Shown here: positions 1 through 9,128 of the stretch, one piece after another
How positions within the stretch are numbered: the stretch's first letter is position 1
How the letters are laid out: every line of letters begins with the position of its first letter
NCBI GenBank assembly: GCA_003445795.1
Contig: DMCN01000091.1
Coordinates: forward strand, 8,841 to 59,560
Reading direction: 5' to 3'
Length of the DNA: 50,720 bases
Source of the DNA: Gallionellaceae bacterium
Lineage (GTDB): Bacteria; Pseudomonadota; Gammaproteobacteria; Burkholderiales; Gallionellaceae
Notes under the pieces: generated by a model
Told to the model about the DNA's origin: nothing
The model's database searches: none
Seen by the model: only the letters and a program-made list of their open reading frames with translations
Made by a program: the position numbers and the translations under genes

Positions 1-633
1 CCGCTCGGCGGCATACGCGGCGCGGCACAGCTGTTGGAACAGGAACTGGACCGGCCCGCCCTTCGCGAATACACCCAGGTCGTGATACAGGAAGCGGACC
101 GCTTGCGTTCGCTGATGGAAAAACTGCTCACGCCGCAACACGTGCCCCATTTCAGTGCGCTCAATATCCACGAAGTGCTGGAGCGTGTCCGCAGCGTGGT
201 GCTGGCCGAATTGCCGGAAGGGCTGCTCATCCACCGCGACTACGACCTGAGTCTGCCGGAAGTGCATGGTGACAAGGAGCAACTCATCCAGGTGATGCTC
301 AACATCGTGCGCAATGCGGCACAGGCGATGAAGGGCAAGGGCACGATCACCCTGCGCACGCGTATCACTCGCCAGATCACGCTGATGAAGAAACTCCACC
401 GCCTCGCCATCGCTGTACAGATCATCGACAACGGACCCGGCATCCCCACCCATCTGCGCGACAAGATCTTTTACCCGCTGGTCTCCGGTCGCCCGGAAGG
501 TCACGGACTCGGCCTCACGCTGGCGCAGGACTTCGTCAGCCAGCATCAGGGCAGCATAGAATTCGAAAGCGAACCGGGACGCACCTGCTTCACCGTCGTG
601 CTTCCGCTACCTCACTCGGGAAAACAACCATGA
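1..633 (+). CDS. ntrB: Nitrogen regulation sensor histidine kinase NtrB (GlnL), 3' part
   Basis: This is the C-terminal 210 residues of the kinase that phosphorylates NtrC under nitrogen limitation. The reading frame is open from base 1 and begins with PLGGIRGAAQLL, which follows the H-box. The phospho-accepting histidine therefore lies just outside the window. The rest of the transmitter is present: N-box (NIVRNAAQAM), G1 box (DNGPGIP) and G2 box (GHGLGLTLA). The gene is truncated by the window edge, not by a mutation. Its stop codon at 631-633 overlaps an ATG at 630, but the real ntrC start is 150 bases further on because a 124-bp inverted-repeat element lies between them. Identity rests on the NtrB-type transmitter and the adjacent ntrC. 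Confidence 0.93.
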   Translation, partial: PLGGIRGAAQLLEQELDRPALREYTQVVIQEADRLRSLMEKLLTPQHVPHFSALNIHEVLERVRSVVLAELPEGLLIHRDYDLSLPEVHGDKEQLIQVMLNIVRNAAQAMKGKGTITLRTRITRQITLMKKLHRLAIAVQIIDNGPGIPTHLRDKIFYPLVSGRPEGHGLGLTLAQDFVSQHQGSIEFESEPGRTCFTVVLPLPHSGKQP

Positions 634-650
634 CCGAACATGTTTGCTCC

Positions 651-774
651 CAGAAGTTTGTTTCTTGGGATGAAGCGCAAGGAACCGCGCAGCGAATGAC
701 GAGACATACCGTGTTGGTAGGCGAGGAATGAGCGAGCACGCGACGCCGCGATTCGCCCGAGAAACGAATTTATG
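651..774 (+). repeat. 124-bp inverted-repeat element between ntrB and ntrC
   Basis: The arms at 651-669 and 756-774 are imperfect inverted repeats. Read as plus-strand RNA they pair at 18 of 19 positions (15 Watson-Crick, three G-U, one G-A mismatch at 653/772). An inner arm pair, 682-689 with 747-754, has one mismatch, and a small central hairpin (TACC/GGTA) lies at 707-719. The outer stem ends at base 774, directly before the GGAG (775-778) of ntrC. It looks like a MITE-like or REP-like insertion that has kept its ability to fold in RNA. I see no second copy in this window. Confidence 0.6.
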
Positions 775-783
775 GGAGTAAAC

Positions 784-2181
<1,398 letters not shown>

Positions 2182-2187
2182 CGTCTG

Positions 2188-2246
2188 TAAGGTGCAATAA
2201 GCCTGTCCTGAGCTCATCGAAGGGCGTAGCGTATTGCGCCCTACGA
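2188..2246. repeat. Nested intergenic repeats downstream of ntrC
   Basis: An outer imperfect inverted repeat is formed by GGTGCAATA (2191-2199) and TATTGCGCC (2232-2240). It is split by a block at about 2202-2223 (CTGTCCTGAGCTCATCGAAGGG-like), which resembles the TTCGACAAGCTCA-type dispersed repeats also seen at 35558-35702. The block sits between the convergent ends of ntrC and the phosphoesterase gene. No T-rich terminator tract is evident. Confidence 0.45.
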
Positions 2247-2256
2247 TGGTTTCCCC

Positions 2257-3066
2257 CTATTTCCGCCAGACTCCATTAATCGCCTGCGCCTTCGCGCTCT
2301 CATTCAGCGGCCGCAGGCCATACATTTCCTCGATCACTCGTAACAAACCATAATGGTTGATGCGCTGCGCATACTTCCCCGGTTTGACCCTCTGCCCCAC
2401 CATGATCGTGGCAACACGGTTGCCCTCTGACCCATCATCCTCGTCGAAGGTCACTATGAGCAGGCTGTTATGCGTCATCGCCCACTGCGCATAAGCATCG
2501 ATGTTCTTCTTCAACCAGGCATCACCCTGCGCGATGCTGCCGTCGTGCATGTCGTTGCGTTGGTCGGGTATGACGAATGAGACCGTAGGCAGTTGTGCGT
2601 AGTCAGTGGGGAAGGCGCTGAACGGCTGGTTATATGCAGCGAATTCTTTCCAGTTCGCTACCGGGTTGTGCTTGCGCATATAGGCGCCGTAGATGCAGCC
2701 CTCGTAACCCGGCTCCGGCATGGATTCGGAATAGCTCGTGAAGCTTAGGCCCTTTGCGATCAATTGACCGGCGAGGTTGTCGCCGCTGAGATCGAGCGGA
2801 CAGGTGTTGCTGGTGATGCCGCGCGTACTGCCGGTGAACAGTGCAAGGTAGTTGGGCTGGCTGGGATGGGTGATACCGTAGGACTGGGTGAACAGCGCGC
2901 CGCGCTTGGCCAGTTCGTTGATATAAGGTGCATTCTTGTTGCCGATGATCTGCGAGTACGACTTGTTCTCTTCGATCACGATGACGATGTGATCGGGGCG
3001 CGGGAGCTCGCTGCCAATTGCCGACTGTGTGACCAACAACATGGCCAGCAGCCAGCGCTTCATCAC
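2257..3066 (-). CDS. Secreted phosphoesterase / acid phosphatase family protein (AcpA-like)
   Basis: This is a 269-residue protein of the alkaline-phosphatase-superfamily phosphoesterase family that includes acid phosphatase AcpA and phospholipase C-type enzymes. Residues 1-18 look like a signal peptide (MMKRWLLAMLLVTQSAIG), so a periplasmic or exported enzyme is likely. Family features are IVIEENKSY near the N terminus, the THPSQPNY segment, DMHDGS, and the metal-ligand-like FDEDD near residue 215. Its ATG overlaps the xthA stop codon by four bases, so it is translationally coupled to xthA on the minus strand. The substrate cannot be told from sequence; release of phosphate from organic esters is the family expectation. 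Confidence 0.82.
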   Translation of the reverse strand: MMKRWLLAMLLVTQSAIGSELPRPDHIVIVIEENKSYSQIIGNKNAPYINELAKRGALFTQSYGITHPSQPNYLALFTGSTRGITSNTCPLDLSGDNLAGQLIAKGLSFTSYSESMPEPGYEGCIYGAYMRKHNPVANWKEFAAYNQPFSAFPTDYAQLPTVSFVIPDQRNDMHDGSIAQGDAWLKKNIDAYAQWAMTHNSLLIVTFDEDDGSEGNRVATIMVGQRVKPGKYAQRINHYGLLRVIEEMYGLRPLNESAKAQAINGVWRK

Positions 3067-3821
3067 GCCACCTCTGCGACCACGATGGTGTGGTCAGACG
3101 GCCGCTCCAGTTTGCGCGGCGCTTTGTCGATGACGCATCCACTGCATTGCAGCGCTTCGCTGATGAGGATGTGATCGATACGCAGCCCCATGTTGCGACG
3201 GAATGCCATCATGCGGTAATCCCACCAGGAGTAGCTTTTCTCCGCCTGTTCGAACAGGCGGAAGGAGTCGCGCAGGCCGAGTGCCAGCAAGGCTTTGAAG
3301 GCGTCACGCTCCGGCTCGCTGACCAGTACCACATCCTTCCACGCGACCGGGTCGTACACATCGCGATCATCCGGCGCGATGTTGTAGTCACCCAGCAATG
3401 CCAGCCTGGGATATTTCGCCAGTTCGTCTTTTAGCCACGCCGTCAGCGCGGCGAGCCATTTGAGTTTGTACTGGTATTTGTCGGAGCCGACTTCCTGCCC
3501 GTTCGGGATATAGACGCAAACGATACGGACACCGTTGATGGTGGCGGCGATGACGCGCTTCTGTTCATCTTCGAAATTGGGGATTCCATATTGCACATCG
3601 CTGGCCGCTTCACGACTCAGGATCGCCACGCCGTTATAGGTTTTCTGGCCGCTGAACACGCTGTGGTAACCCGCAGCCTCAAGCTCGGCCTGCGGGTAGT
3701 TCTTGTCCTCTGTCTTGGTCTCTTGCAGACAGATCGCATCCACCGGGTTGGCCGCCAGCCACTCAAGCAGGTGCGGGAGACGCACTTTGAGCGAGTTGAC
3801 GTTCCAAGTCGCTATCTTCAT
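3063..3821 (-). CDS. xthA: Exodeoxyribonuclease III
   Basis: This 252-residue AP endonuclease/3'-exonuclease of the EEP fold acts in base excision repair. It starts MKIATWNVNSLK with the conserved Asn. It also has the LQETK motif (metal-binding Glu), YIPNG, the GDYNIAP Asp/Asn pair, the DHI segment (RIDHILIS) and the C-terminal SDHTIV catalytic Asp-His. Length fits the family. The gene overlaps the upstream DUF4124 gene and the downstream phosphoesterase gene by four bases each, giving a three-gene minus-strand unit. Nothing indicates regulation by damage. Confidence 0.95.
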   Translation of the reverse strand: MKIATWNVNSLKVRLPHLLEWLAANPVDAICLQETKTEDKNYPQAELEAAGYHSVFSGQKTYNGVAILSREAASDVQYGIPNFEDEQKRVIAATINGVRIVCVYIPNGQEVGSDKYQYKLKWLAALTAWLKDELAKYPRLALLGDYNIAPDDRDVYDPVAWKDVVLVSEPERDAFKALLALGLRDSFRLFEQAEKSYSWWDYRMMAFRRNMGLRIDHILISEALQCSGCVIDKAPRKLERPSDHTIVVAEVA

Positions 3822-4339
3822 TGAGCGGGTTGGGCGGGCTGGTCAGCGGGTACTGAGCGTACAGGACGGTATGGTGCCGTTTTGGGATAGCCGGCAACAT
3901 CAAGTTCCTTGTTCCACCGCTCAGCGAGAAATCCTTTCAGCCAGGTCTTACCAAGAGTGAGAGCCGGTACCTGGCTGTCTCCTGCTTCTTTGCGGTAGTT
4001 ATCGACTTCTTCCTTTGTCACCAGACTCTTTTCTGTGAACGGGATGCCGCGTTTATTCAAAAAATCGCGCGCCATCTGGCAAGCCGAGCCGCAGTCGGGG
4101 AAGGTGTACAGTGTGGCAGGAAAATTTTTCATCGCGCGCTGCGTCTCATACGGCAGAGTCTCATCCGGCACCGGCGCTTTATCCGCTTTTACTGCGGTCA
4201 CATCTTCCGATCCTTGCAGCGGGACATCGCTGTAGTGAACCTTGCCGTCCTTGTCGATGGAGCGATACAGCTCCGCCTGCACATTGCCCGCAAACATGAG
4301 CGCGACAACGCATATCCACTGGATGTTTCTCATCTTCAT
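3818..4339 (-). CDS. DUF4124 / glutaredoxin-like periplasmic protein
   Basis: This 173-residue protein has an N-terminal signal peptide (about 1-22, ending NVQA). A DUF4124 segment follows (ELYRSIDKDGKVHYSDVPL), then a glutaredoxin-like fold (ATLYTFPDCGSACQMARDFLNKRGI ... VPALTLG) and a Pro/Ala-rich tail. The cysteines are in a CGSAC arrangement, three residues apart instead of the CxxC of true glutaredoxins. A redox role in the envelope is therefore possible but unproven. A GGAG-like site (AAAGGAG) precedes the ATG. It overlaps xthA by four bases and probably leads that operon. Confidence 0.8.
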   Translation of the reverse strand: MKMRNIQWICVVALMFAGNVQAELYRSIDKDGKVHYSDVPLQGSEDVTAVKADKAPVPDETLPYETQRAMKNFPATLYTFPDCGSACQMARDFLNKRGIPFTEKSLVTKEEVDNYRKEAGDSQVPALTLGKTWLKGFLAERWNKELDVAGYPKTAPYRPVRSVPADQPAQPAQ

Positions 4340-4348
4340 CTCCTTTGT

Positions 4349-6391
4349 TTATGCTGCCACCAAACCATTATGCCGCAACAAGGCGTCGATTTGCGGTTCG
4401 CGTCCGCGGAAGGCGCGGAACGATTCCATCGCGTCGCGGCTGCCGCCGACAGCCAGGATCTCGCGGCGGAAATGTTCGCCGGTCGCCGCGTCGAGGATGC
4501 CGTTGTCCTCGAACAGGCTGTAGGCATCGGCCGAAAGCACTTCGGCCCACTTGTAGCTGTAATAGCCCGCCGCATAGCCGCCGGCAAAGATGTGCGAGAA
4601 GCTGTTCTGAAAGCGGTTGAACGCGGGCGGCATAAGCACGGTGACTTCCTTGCGCACTTCGTCCAGCAGTTGTTGCACAGTCTGTTTGCCGTTGGCATCG
4701 TAGTCGCTGTGCAGGCGCAGGTCGAACAGCGAGAACTCGATCTGGCGCAGCATCTGCAAACCGCTCTGGAAGTTCTTCGCGGCGATCATCTTGTCGTAAA
4801 GGTCGCGCGGCAGCTTGGCACCCGTGTCGGCATGGCGCGTCATGCCCTGTAACACATCCCACTCCCAGCAGAAGTTCTCCATGAACTGGCTGGGCAACTC
4901 GACGGCATCCCACTCCACGCCACTGATGCCGGAGACACCGAGCTCTTCCACTTCGGTGAGCAGGTGATGCAGGCCGTGGCCGAATTCGTGGAACAGGGTG
5001 ATGACTTCGTCGTGCGTGAACAATGCCGGTTTGCCACCCAGCGGTGACGCGAAGTTGCAATTGAGATAAGCCACCGGCGTCTGGATACCCTTGGCGGTGC
5101 GGCGGCGCGTGATGGCATCGTCCATCCAGGCCCCGCCGCGCTTGCTGGCGCGCGCATACAGGTCGAGGTAGAACTGGCCGACCATCAGCCCCTTGTTGTC
5201 GCGGATGTCGAAGAAACGCACGGTCTCGTGCCACACAGGTGCGCTCGATTGCACGATGCTGAGTCCGAACAGGGTCTCGACCAGACCGAACAAGCCGGCC
5301 AGCACCGCATCCTCGGGGAAGTACTGTTTCACTTCCTGCTCGGAGAAGGCGTAACGCTGCTGACGCAGTTTCTCGCCCGCGTAAGTCACATCCCATGCCT
5401 GAAGGTCATTCAGGCCCAGCTGTTGAGCGGCGAATTCGCGCAACTCCTGCAAGTCCTGTTGCGCGAACGGCCGCGCGCGATGCGCCAGTTCGAGCAGAAA
5501 CTCCCCCACCTGTTGCGGCGAATCCGCCATCTTGCTCGCCAGCGAGAACTCGGCGTAGTTACCGAAGCCCAGCATGCGCGCCTCTTCCGCGCGCAGTTTC
5601 AGGATCTCGGTCATCAGCGGCGTGTTGTTCCAGTCGATCTTGGAATTTTCCGCAAGCAGCTCGCTGGCGCGCGTAGTGTAGGCGCGGTACATGCGCTCGC
5701 GCAGTTCGCGGTTGTCGGCGTACTGCATCAGCGGGCCGTAGGATGGCGCTTTCAGCGTGAACAGCCAGCCGTTCTTGCCCGCTTCCTGCGCCGCCTCGGC
5801 GGCGACTTGGCGCTCGTCGGCGTGGATGCCGGAGATGTCCTTCTCGTCTTCGATGACGCAGGTGTAGGCGTTGGTCGCATCGAGCAGGTTGTCGGAGAAC
5901 TTCGAGGTCTGCTCGGAGAGCGCTTCCTGTATCGCCATGAAGCGCGCCTTCTGGTCTTCCGGCAGCTCAGCGCCGCCGAGGCGGAAATCGCGCAGTTCGT
6001 TCTCGATGACCTTCTTCTGCGCCTTGCTGAGATTTGCGTAGCTATCACTGTTGCGGATGGCTTTGTATTTCTGGAACAGCGCCAGGTTCTGTGACAACTC
6101 GGCGTAATACTGCGTGACCTTGGGCAGGTTGGCGTTGTACACCTCGCGCAGTTCGGGCGAGTTCATCACCATGTTGAGATGGCCGACCTGTCCCCATGCG
6201 CGCGACAGCTGTTCGTGGGCGTCCTCGAACGGTTGCACGAAATTGTCCCAAGTCGGCGGCGTCGCATCGCTCAACAGTTTTTCGGTCAACGCGCGATTGC
6301 GTGTGAGCAACTCATCGACAGCGGGAGTGATATGTTCGTTATTGATCTCGGCGAAACGCGGGAGACCGGAGAAATCAAGCAATGGGTTCAT
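4349..6391 (-). CDS. prlC: Oligopeptidase A (M3 zinc metallopeptidase)
   Basis: This 680-residue cytosolic M3-family peptidase degrades short peptides, including cleaved signal peptides in E. coli. The zinc motif HEFGH is at about 468-472 (LFHEFGHGLHHLL), with the downstream Glu ligand region SGVEWDAVELPSQF. I chose the ATG at 6391 (MNPLLDFSGLPRF) because it matches family N termini and length. The frame is open 13 codons further up to another ATG at 6430, but that start would run into the hairpin at 6414-6438. It lies upstream of the DUF4124 gene on the same strand with an eight-base gap and may be co-transcribed with it. Confidence 0.95.
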   Translation of the reverse strand: MNPLLDFSGLPRFAEINNEHITPAVDELLTRNRALTEKLLSDATPPTWDNFVQPFEDAHEQLSRAWGQVGHLNMVMNSPELREVYNANLPKVTQYYAELSQNLALFQKYKAIRNSDSYANLSKAQKKVIENELRDFRLGGAELPEDQKARFMAIQEALSEQTSKFSDNLLDATNAYTCVIEDEKDISGIHADERQVAAEAAQEAGKNGWLFTLKAPSYGPLMQYADNRELRERMYRAYTTRASELLAENSKIDWNNTPLMTEILKLRAEEARMLGFGNYAEFSLASKMADSPQQVGEFLLELAHRARPFAQQDLQELREFAAQQLGLNDLQAWDVTYAGEKLRQQRYAFSEQEVKQYFPEDAVLAGLFGLVETLFGLSIVQSSAPVWHETVRFFDIRDNKGLMVGQFYLDLYARASKRGGAWMDDAITRRRTAKGIQTPVAYLNCNFASPLGGKPALFTHDEVITLFHEFGHGLHHLLTEVEELGVSGISGVEWDAVELPSQFMENFCWEWDVLQGMTRHADTGAKLPRDLYDKMIAAKNFQSGLQMLRQIEFSLFDLRLHSDYDANGKQTVQQLLDEVRKEVTVLMPPAFNRFQNSFSHIFAGGYAAGYYSYKWAEVLSADAYSLFEDNGILDAATGEHFRREILAVGGSRDAMESFRAFRGREPQIDALLRHNGLVAA

Positions 6392-6413
6392 TCGACAACC
6401 TGTTTTTATATTG

Positions 6414-6438
6414 GGCTGCGGATGGAGCATCCGCAGCC
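6414..6438 (-). terminator. Perfect 11-bp hairpin between pyrC' and prlC
   Basis: GGCTGCGGATG (6414-6424) and CATCCGCAGCC (6428-6438) form a perfect 11-bp stem with a three-base loop, seven bases after the pyrC' stop codon. On the minus strand it is followed by CAATATAAAAACAGG, so it lacks the U-tract of a classical intrinsic terminator. It may protect the 3' end or attenuate read-through from the pyr operon into prlC. Confidence 0.5.
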
Positions 6439-6445
6439 GGGTTCT

Positions 6446-7723
6446 TTAAAGCGAGTAGGCGAGGCGACCTTCGACAATGGTATGGCGTACGCGGCCCTGC
6501 ATGGTGTATCCGTTGAACGGTGTGTTCTTGCCCTGACTCTTGAGCGCCGCGGGTTCGACCTTCCAGGTGGCCTTGGGATCGAACACGCAGACATCGGCAT
6601 GCGCGCCTACGCTCAGGTGACCCATCTTCACACCCAGCAGTTGCGCCGGATTGATAGTGACGCGCTTGAGCGCATCCGGCAGCGTGACCTTGTCTTCTTC
6701 GGCCCACTTGAGCAGCAGCGGCAGCAGCAGTTCCATGCCGGTCGCGCCCGCCTCTGCCTCGGCGAACGGCAGTTGCTTGGCATCGTCGTCCACCGGCGAG
6801 TGGTCGGAGCAGATCGCGTCGATGGTGCCGTCGCACAGTCCGGCACGCAGCGCGGCCTTGTCGCGCAGGCTGCGCAGCGGCGGCATCAGGTGGCAGTTGG
6901 AATCGAAGAAGCCGATGTCCATCTCGGTGAGATGCACATGGTTCATCGACACATCGCAGGTCACCGGCAAGCCGGCACGTTTGGCAGCGCGGATCAACTC
7001 CACACCGGCCGCACTGGAGATACGGCAGATATGCAGCTTCACACCCGTCTCCTGCGCCAGTTGCAGCATGGTGGCCAGTGCCGTCGTTTCCGCGACCACC
7101 GGGATGGGCGGCAGGCCCAGCCGGGTCGAGACTTCGCCATCGTGCGCCACGCCGTTGCGCGCGAGGTAGCTGTCCTGCGGACGCATCCAGACGCGGTAAC
7201 CGAAGGTCGCCGCATATTGCATGGCGCGCATCAGCACGCGCGTGTCGATGAGCGGCGCATCGGCATGGCCGAAGGCTTTGCAGCCCGCCTCGGTCAACTC
7301 GATCATCTCGGTGAGTTCGGCACCCTTGAGGCCGTAGGTCAGCGCACCGACCGGGAACACACGCGCCTGATTCAACAAGCGGGCGCGATGCTTGAGCATC
7401 TCCACCAATCCGGGTTCGTCCAGCGGCGGATCGGTGTCCGGCGGACAGGACAGCGATGTCACCCCGCCCGCCATCGCGGCGTCCATCTCGGATTCCAGTG
7501 TGGCACGATATTCGTAGCCCGGCTCGCGCAGGCGAGCGGAGACATCCACCAGACCGGGGATGACGATCAGGCCGCCGGCATCGATCACCTGATCCGCAAC
7601 AAAGCCTTGCGGCGCGCTGCCGATTGCGACCACATGTTTGTCGGAGATGAATACATCCTGTTTTGCATCGATGCCGTTATGCGGGTCGATCAGACGGCCG
7701 TTTTTGATATGGATGTTCATCAT
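6446..7723 (-). CDS. pyrC': Dihydroorotase-like ATCase subunit PyrC' (predicted non-catalytic)
   Basis: This 425-residue amidohydrolase-family protein starts four bases inside the end of pyrB (ATGA overlap). The metal-binding His-x-His of true dihydroorotases, normally in a VDxHxHLREPG context, reads VDVSARLREPG here. The late segment reads CSDHSPVDDD in place of DHAPH. Loss of these residues is the hallmark of PyrC'/PyrX, which in Pseudomonas assembles with PyrB into the active dodecameric ATCase without hydrolysing dihydroorotate. The fold otherwise looks complete, so this is not a decayed gene. An intact class II pyrC lies at 34485-35534 and can supply the enzyme activity. Confidence 0.9.
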   Translation of the reverse strand: MMNIHIKNGRLIDPHNGIDAKQDVFISDKHVVAIGSAPQGFVADQVIDAGGLIVIPGLVDVSARLREPGYEYRATLESEMDAAMAGGVTSLSCPPDTDPPLDEPGLVEMLKHRARLLNQARVFPVGALTYGLKGAELTEMIELTEAGCKAFGHADAPLIDTRVLMRAMQYAATFGYRVWMRPQDSYLARNGVAHDGEVSTRLGLPPIPVVAETTALATMLQLAQETGVKLHICRISSAAGVELIRAAKRAGLPVTCDVSMNHVHLTEMDIGFFDSNCHLMPPLRSLRDKAALRAGLCDGTIDAICSDHSPVDDDAKQLPFAEAEAGATGMELLLPLLLKWAEEDKVTLPDALKRVTINPAQLLGVKMGHLSVGAHADVCVFDPKATWKVEPAALKSQGKNTPFNGYTMQGRVRHTIVEGRLAYSL

Positions 7724-8673
7724 TTCGCTCCCGCCAAAGTACTCATCACCGCCATGCGCACCGCGATACCGAAGGTGACCTGCGGCAGGATGACCGATTG
7801 CGCACCGTCGGCCACGCTGGAATCGATCTCCACGCCGCGGTTCATCGGGCCGGGGTGCATGACGATGGCATCGCTCTTCGCCTGCGCCAGACGTTCCTGG
7901 GTCAGGCCGTAGTATTTGAAATATTCCTGCGCCGAGGGCAACAGCGCGCCCTGCATGCGTTCGTTCTGCAGACGCAGCATCATCACCACATCGACATCGC
8001 GCAGACCCTGCGCCATGTCGTGATAGACCTGCACCCCGAGCTTCTCGACATGGCTGGGCAGCAGGGTCTTCGGTGCGACCACGCGCACTTCCGGCACTCC
8101 CAGTGTAGTCAGCGCATGAATCTGCGAACGCGCCACGCGCGAGTGCAACACATCGCCGACGATGGCGACGCGCAGGTTATGGAATTCTTTTTTGTAGTGG
8201 CGGATGGTGAACATGTCGAGCAGCGCCTGGGTGGGATGCGCGTGGCGGCCGTCGCCGGCATTGATCACGTGGATGCTCGGGGCGACATGTTTCGCGATCA
8301 GGTGGGCCGCGCCGCTGGTCGAGTGGCGCACCACGAACATGTCGGCGTGCATGGCGCAGAGGTTGTCTACCGTATCGAGCAGGGTCTCGCCCTTGCTGGT
8401 GGACGACGAGCCGATGTTGAGGTTGACCACGTCGGCCGAGAGTTTCTTGGCTGCGATCTCGAAGGTGGTGCGGGTACGGGTACTGTTCTCGAAGAAGATG
8501 TTGAACACCGACTTGCCGTGCAGCAGCGGGACTTTCTTGATCTCGTGCCCTTCGGCGACATTGACGAATCCGGCGGCCTTGTCGAGGATGTCGCGCAGGA
8601 TGCGCACGGGCAGGCCTTCGGTGGTCAGCAGGTGCTGCAGTTCGCCATTCTTGTTCAGTTGTGGGTTGTTCAT
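7720..8673 (-). CDS. pyrB: Aspartate carbamoyltransferase catalytic subunit
   Basis: This 317-residue ATCase catalyses the first committed step of pyrimidine synthesis, carbamoyl phosphate plus aspartate to carbamoyl aspartate. The carbamoyl-phosphate loop STRTRTTFE, the VVRHSTSGAAH segment, HPTQALLDMFTI and HPGPMNRGVEI are all intact. It starts four bases inside ruvX and ends four bases inside pyrC', so pairing with PyrC' in a class A-type holoenzyme is expected. No pyrR lies between ruvX and pyrB, unlike the usual order in pseudomonads and many betaproteobacteria. I see no attenuator, because ruvX coding sequence occupies the upstream region. Confidence 0.96.
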   Translation of the reverse strand: MNNPQLNKNGELQHLLTTEGLPVRILRDILDKAAGFVNVAEGHEIKKVPLLHGKSVFNIFFENSTRTRTTFEIAAKKLSADVVNLNIGSSSTSKGETLLDTVDNLCAMHADMFVVRHSTSGAAHLIAKHVAPSIHVINAGDGRHAHPTQALLDMFTIRHYKKEFHNLRVAIVGDVLHSRVARSQIHALTTLGVPEVRVVAPKTLLPSHVEKLGVQVYHDMAQGLRDVDVVMMLRLQNERMQGALLPSAQEYFKYYGLTQERLAQAKSDAIVMHPGPMNRGVEIDSSVADGAQSVILPQVTFGIAVRMAVMSTLAGAK

Positions 8674-9128
8674 GCGTAGATTCCTGCGCTTGGTTCATCG
8701 AAATACGCTTGCAGTATCTGCTGCGCGGCATACTGGTCGATCAGGGCTTTTTGCTTCCTGCCATGCACCCCTTCTTCGGTCAGCACCGAGCTTGCAGCGG
8801 CGGAAGTATAGCGCTCATCAACCAGCAAGGTGGGCAAATTGAAGCGCCCTTTCAACCGGTTGGCGAAGCGGCGGCAAAGGGCGGTCATCTCGTGCGGGGT
8901 GCCGTCGTCGTTGCAGGGCAGACCGACCACCAGCGCGGCGGGTTGCCACTCGGCGAGCAGTTCGGCGATGCGCGCAAAGCGCACTTCGTTCTTCTCGTCG
9001 TTGATGGTGTCCAGTGGTCTGGCCGAGCCGGTGAGGGTGTTGCCGACGGCGATGCCGATGCGTCTGGTGCCGAAATCGAATGCGAGTAGCGTGCCGGAGA
9101 GGGTTTTGGTCGGCACGCCCTCAGGCAT
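8670..9128 (-). CDS. ruvX: Putative pre-16S rRNA nuclease (YqgF / RuvX)
   Basis: This 152-residue RNase H-fold protein is implicated in pre-16S rRNA 5'-end maturation. The fold signature is LLAFDFGTRRIGIAVGN with the first catalytic Asp. It also has VVGLPCNDDG, VDERYTSAAA and a C-terminal HGRKQKALIDQYAAQQILQ carrying the last acidic residue. An in-frame ATG lies four codons upstream at 9140. I prefer 9128 because GAGG sits six bases before it and the overlap with yqgE is then only eight bases. It overlaps pyrB by four bases. Confidence 0.9.
   Translation of the reverse strand: MPEGVPTKTLSGTLLAFDFGTRRIGIAVGNTLTGSARPLDTINDEKNEVRFARIAELLAEWQPAALVVGLPCNDDGTPHEMTALCRRFANRLKGRFNLPTLLVDERYTSAAASSVLTEEGVHGRKQKALIDQYAAQQILQAYFDEPSAGIYA

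Noticed and set aside
6179..7912. 577-codon plus-strand frame opposite prlC and pyrC'
   Set aside because: It is antisense to two well-supported genes. The translation is rich in His, Arg and Gln, typical of shadow frames in GC-rich DNA.
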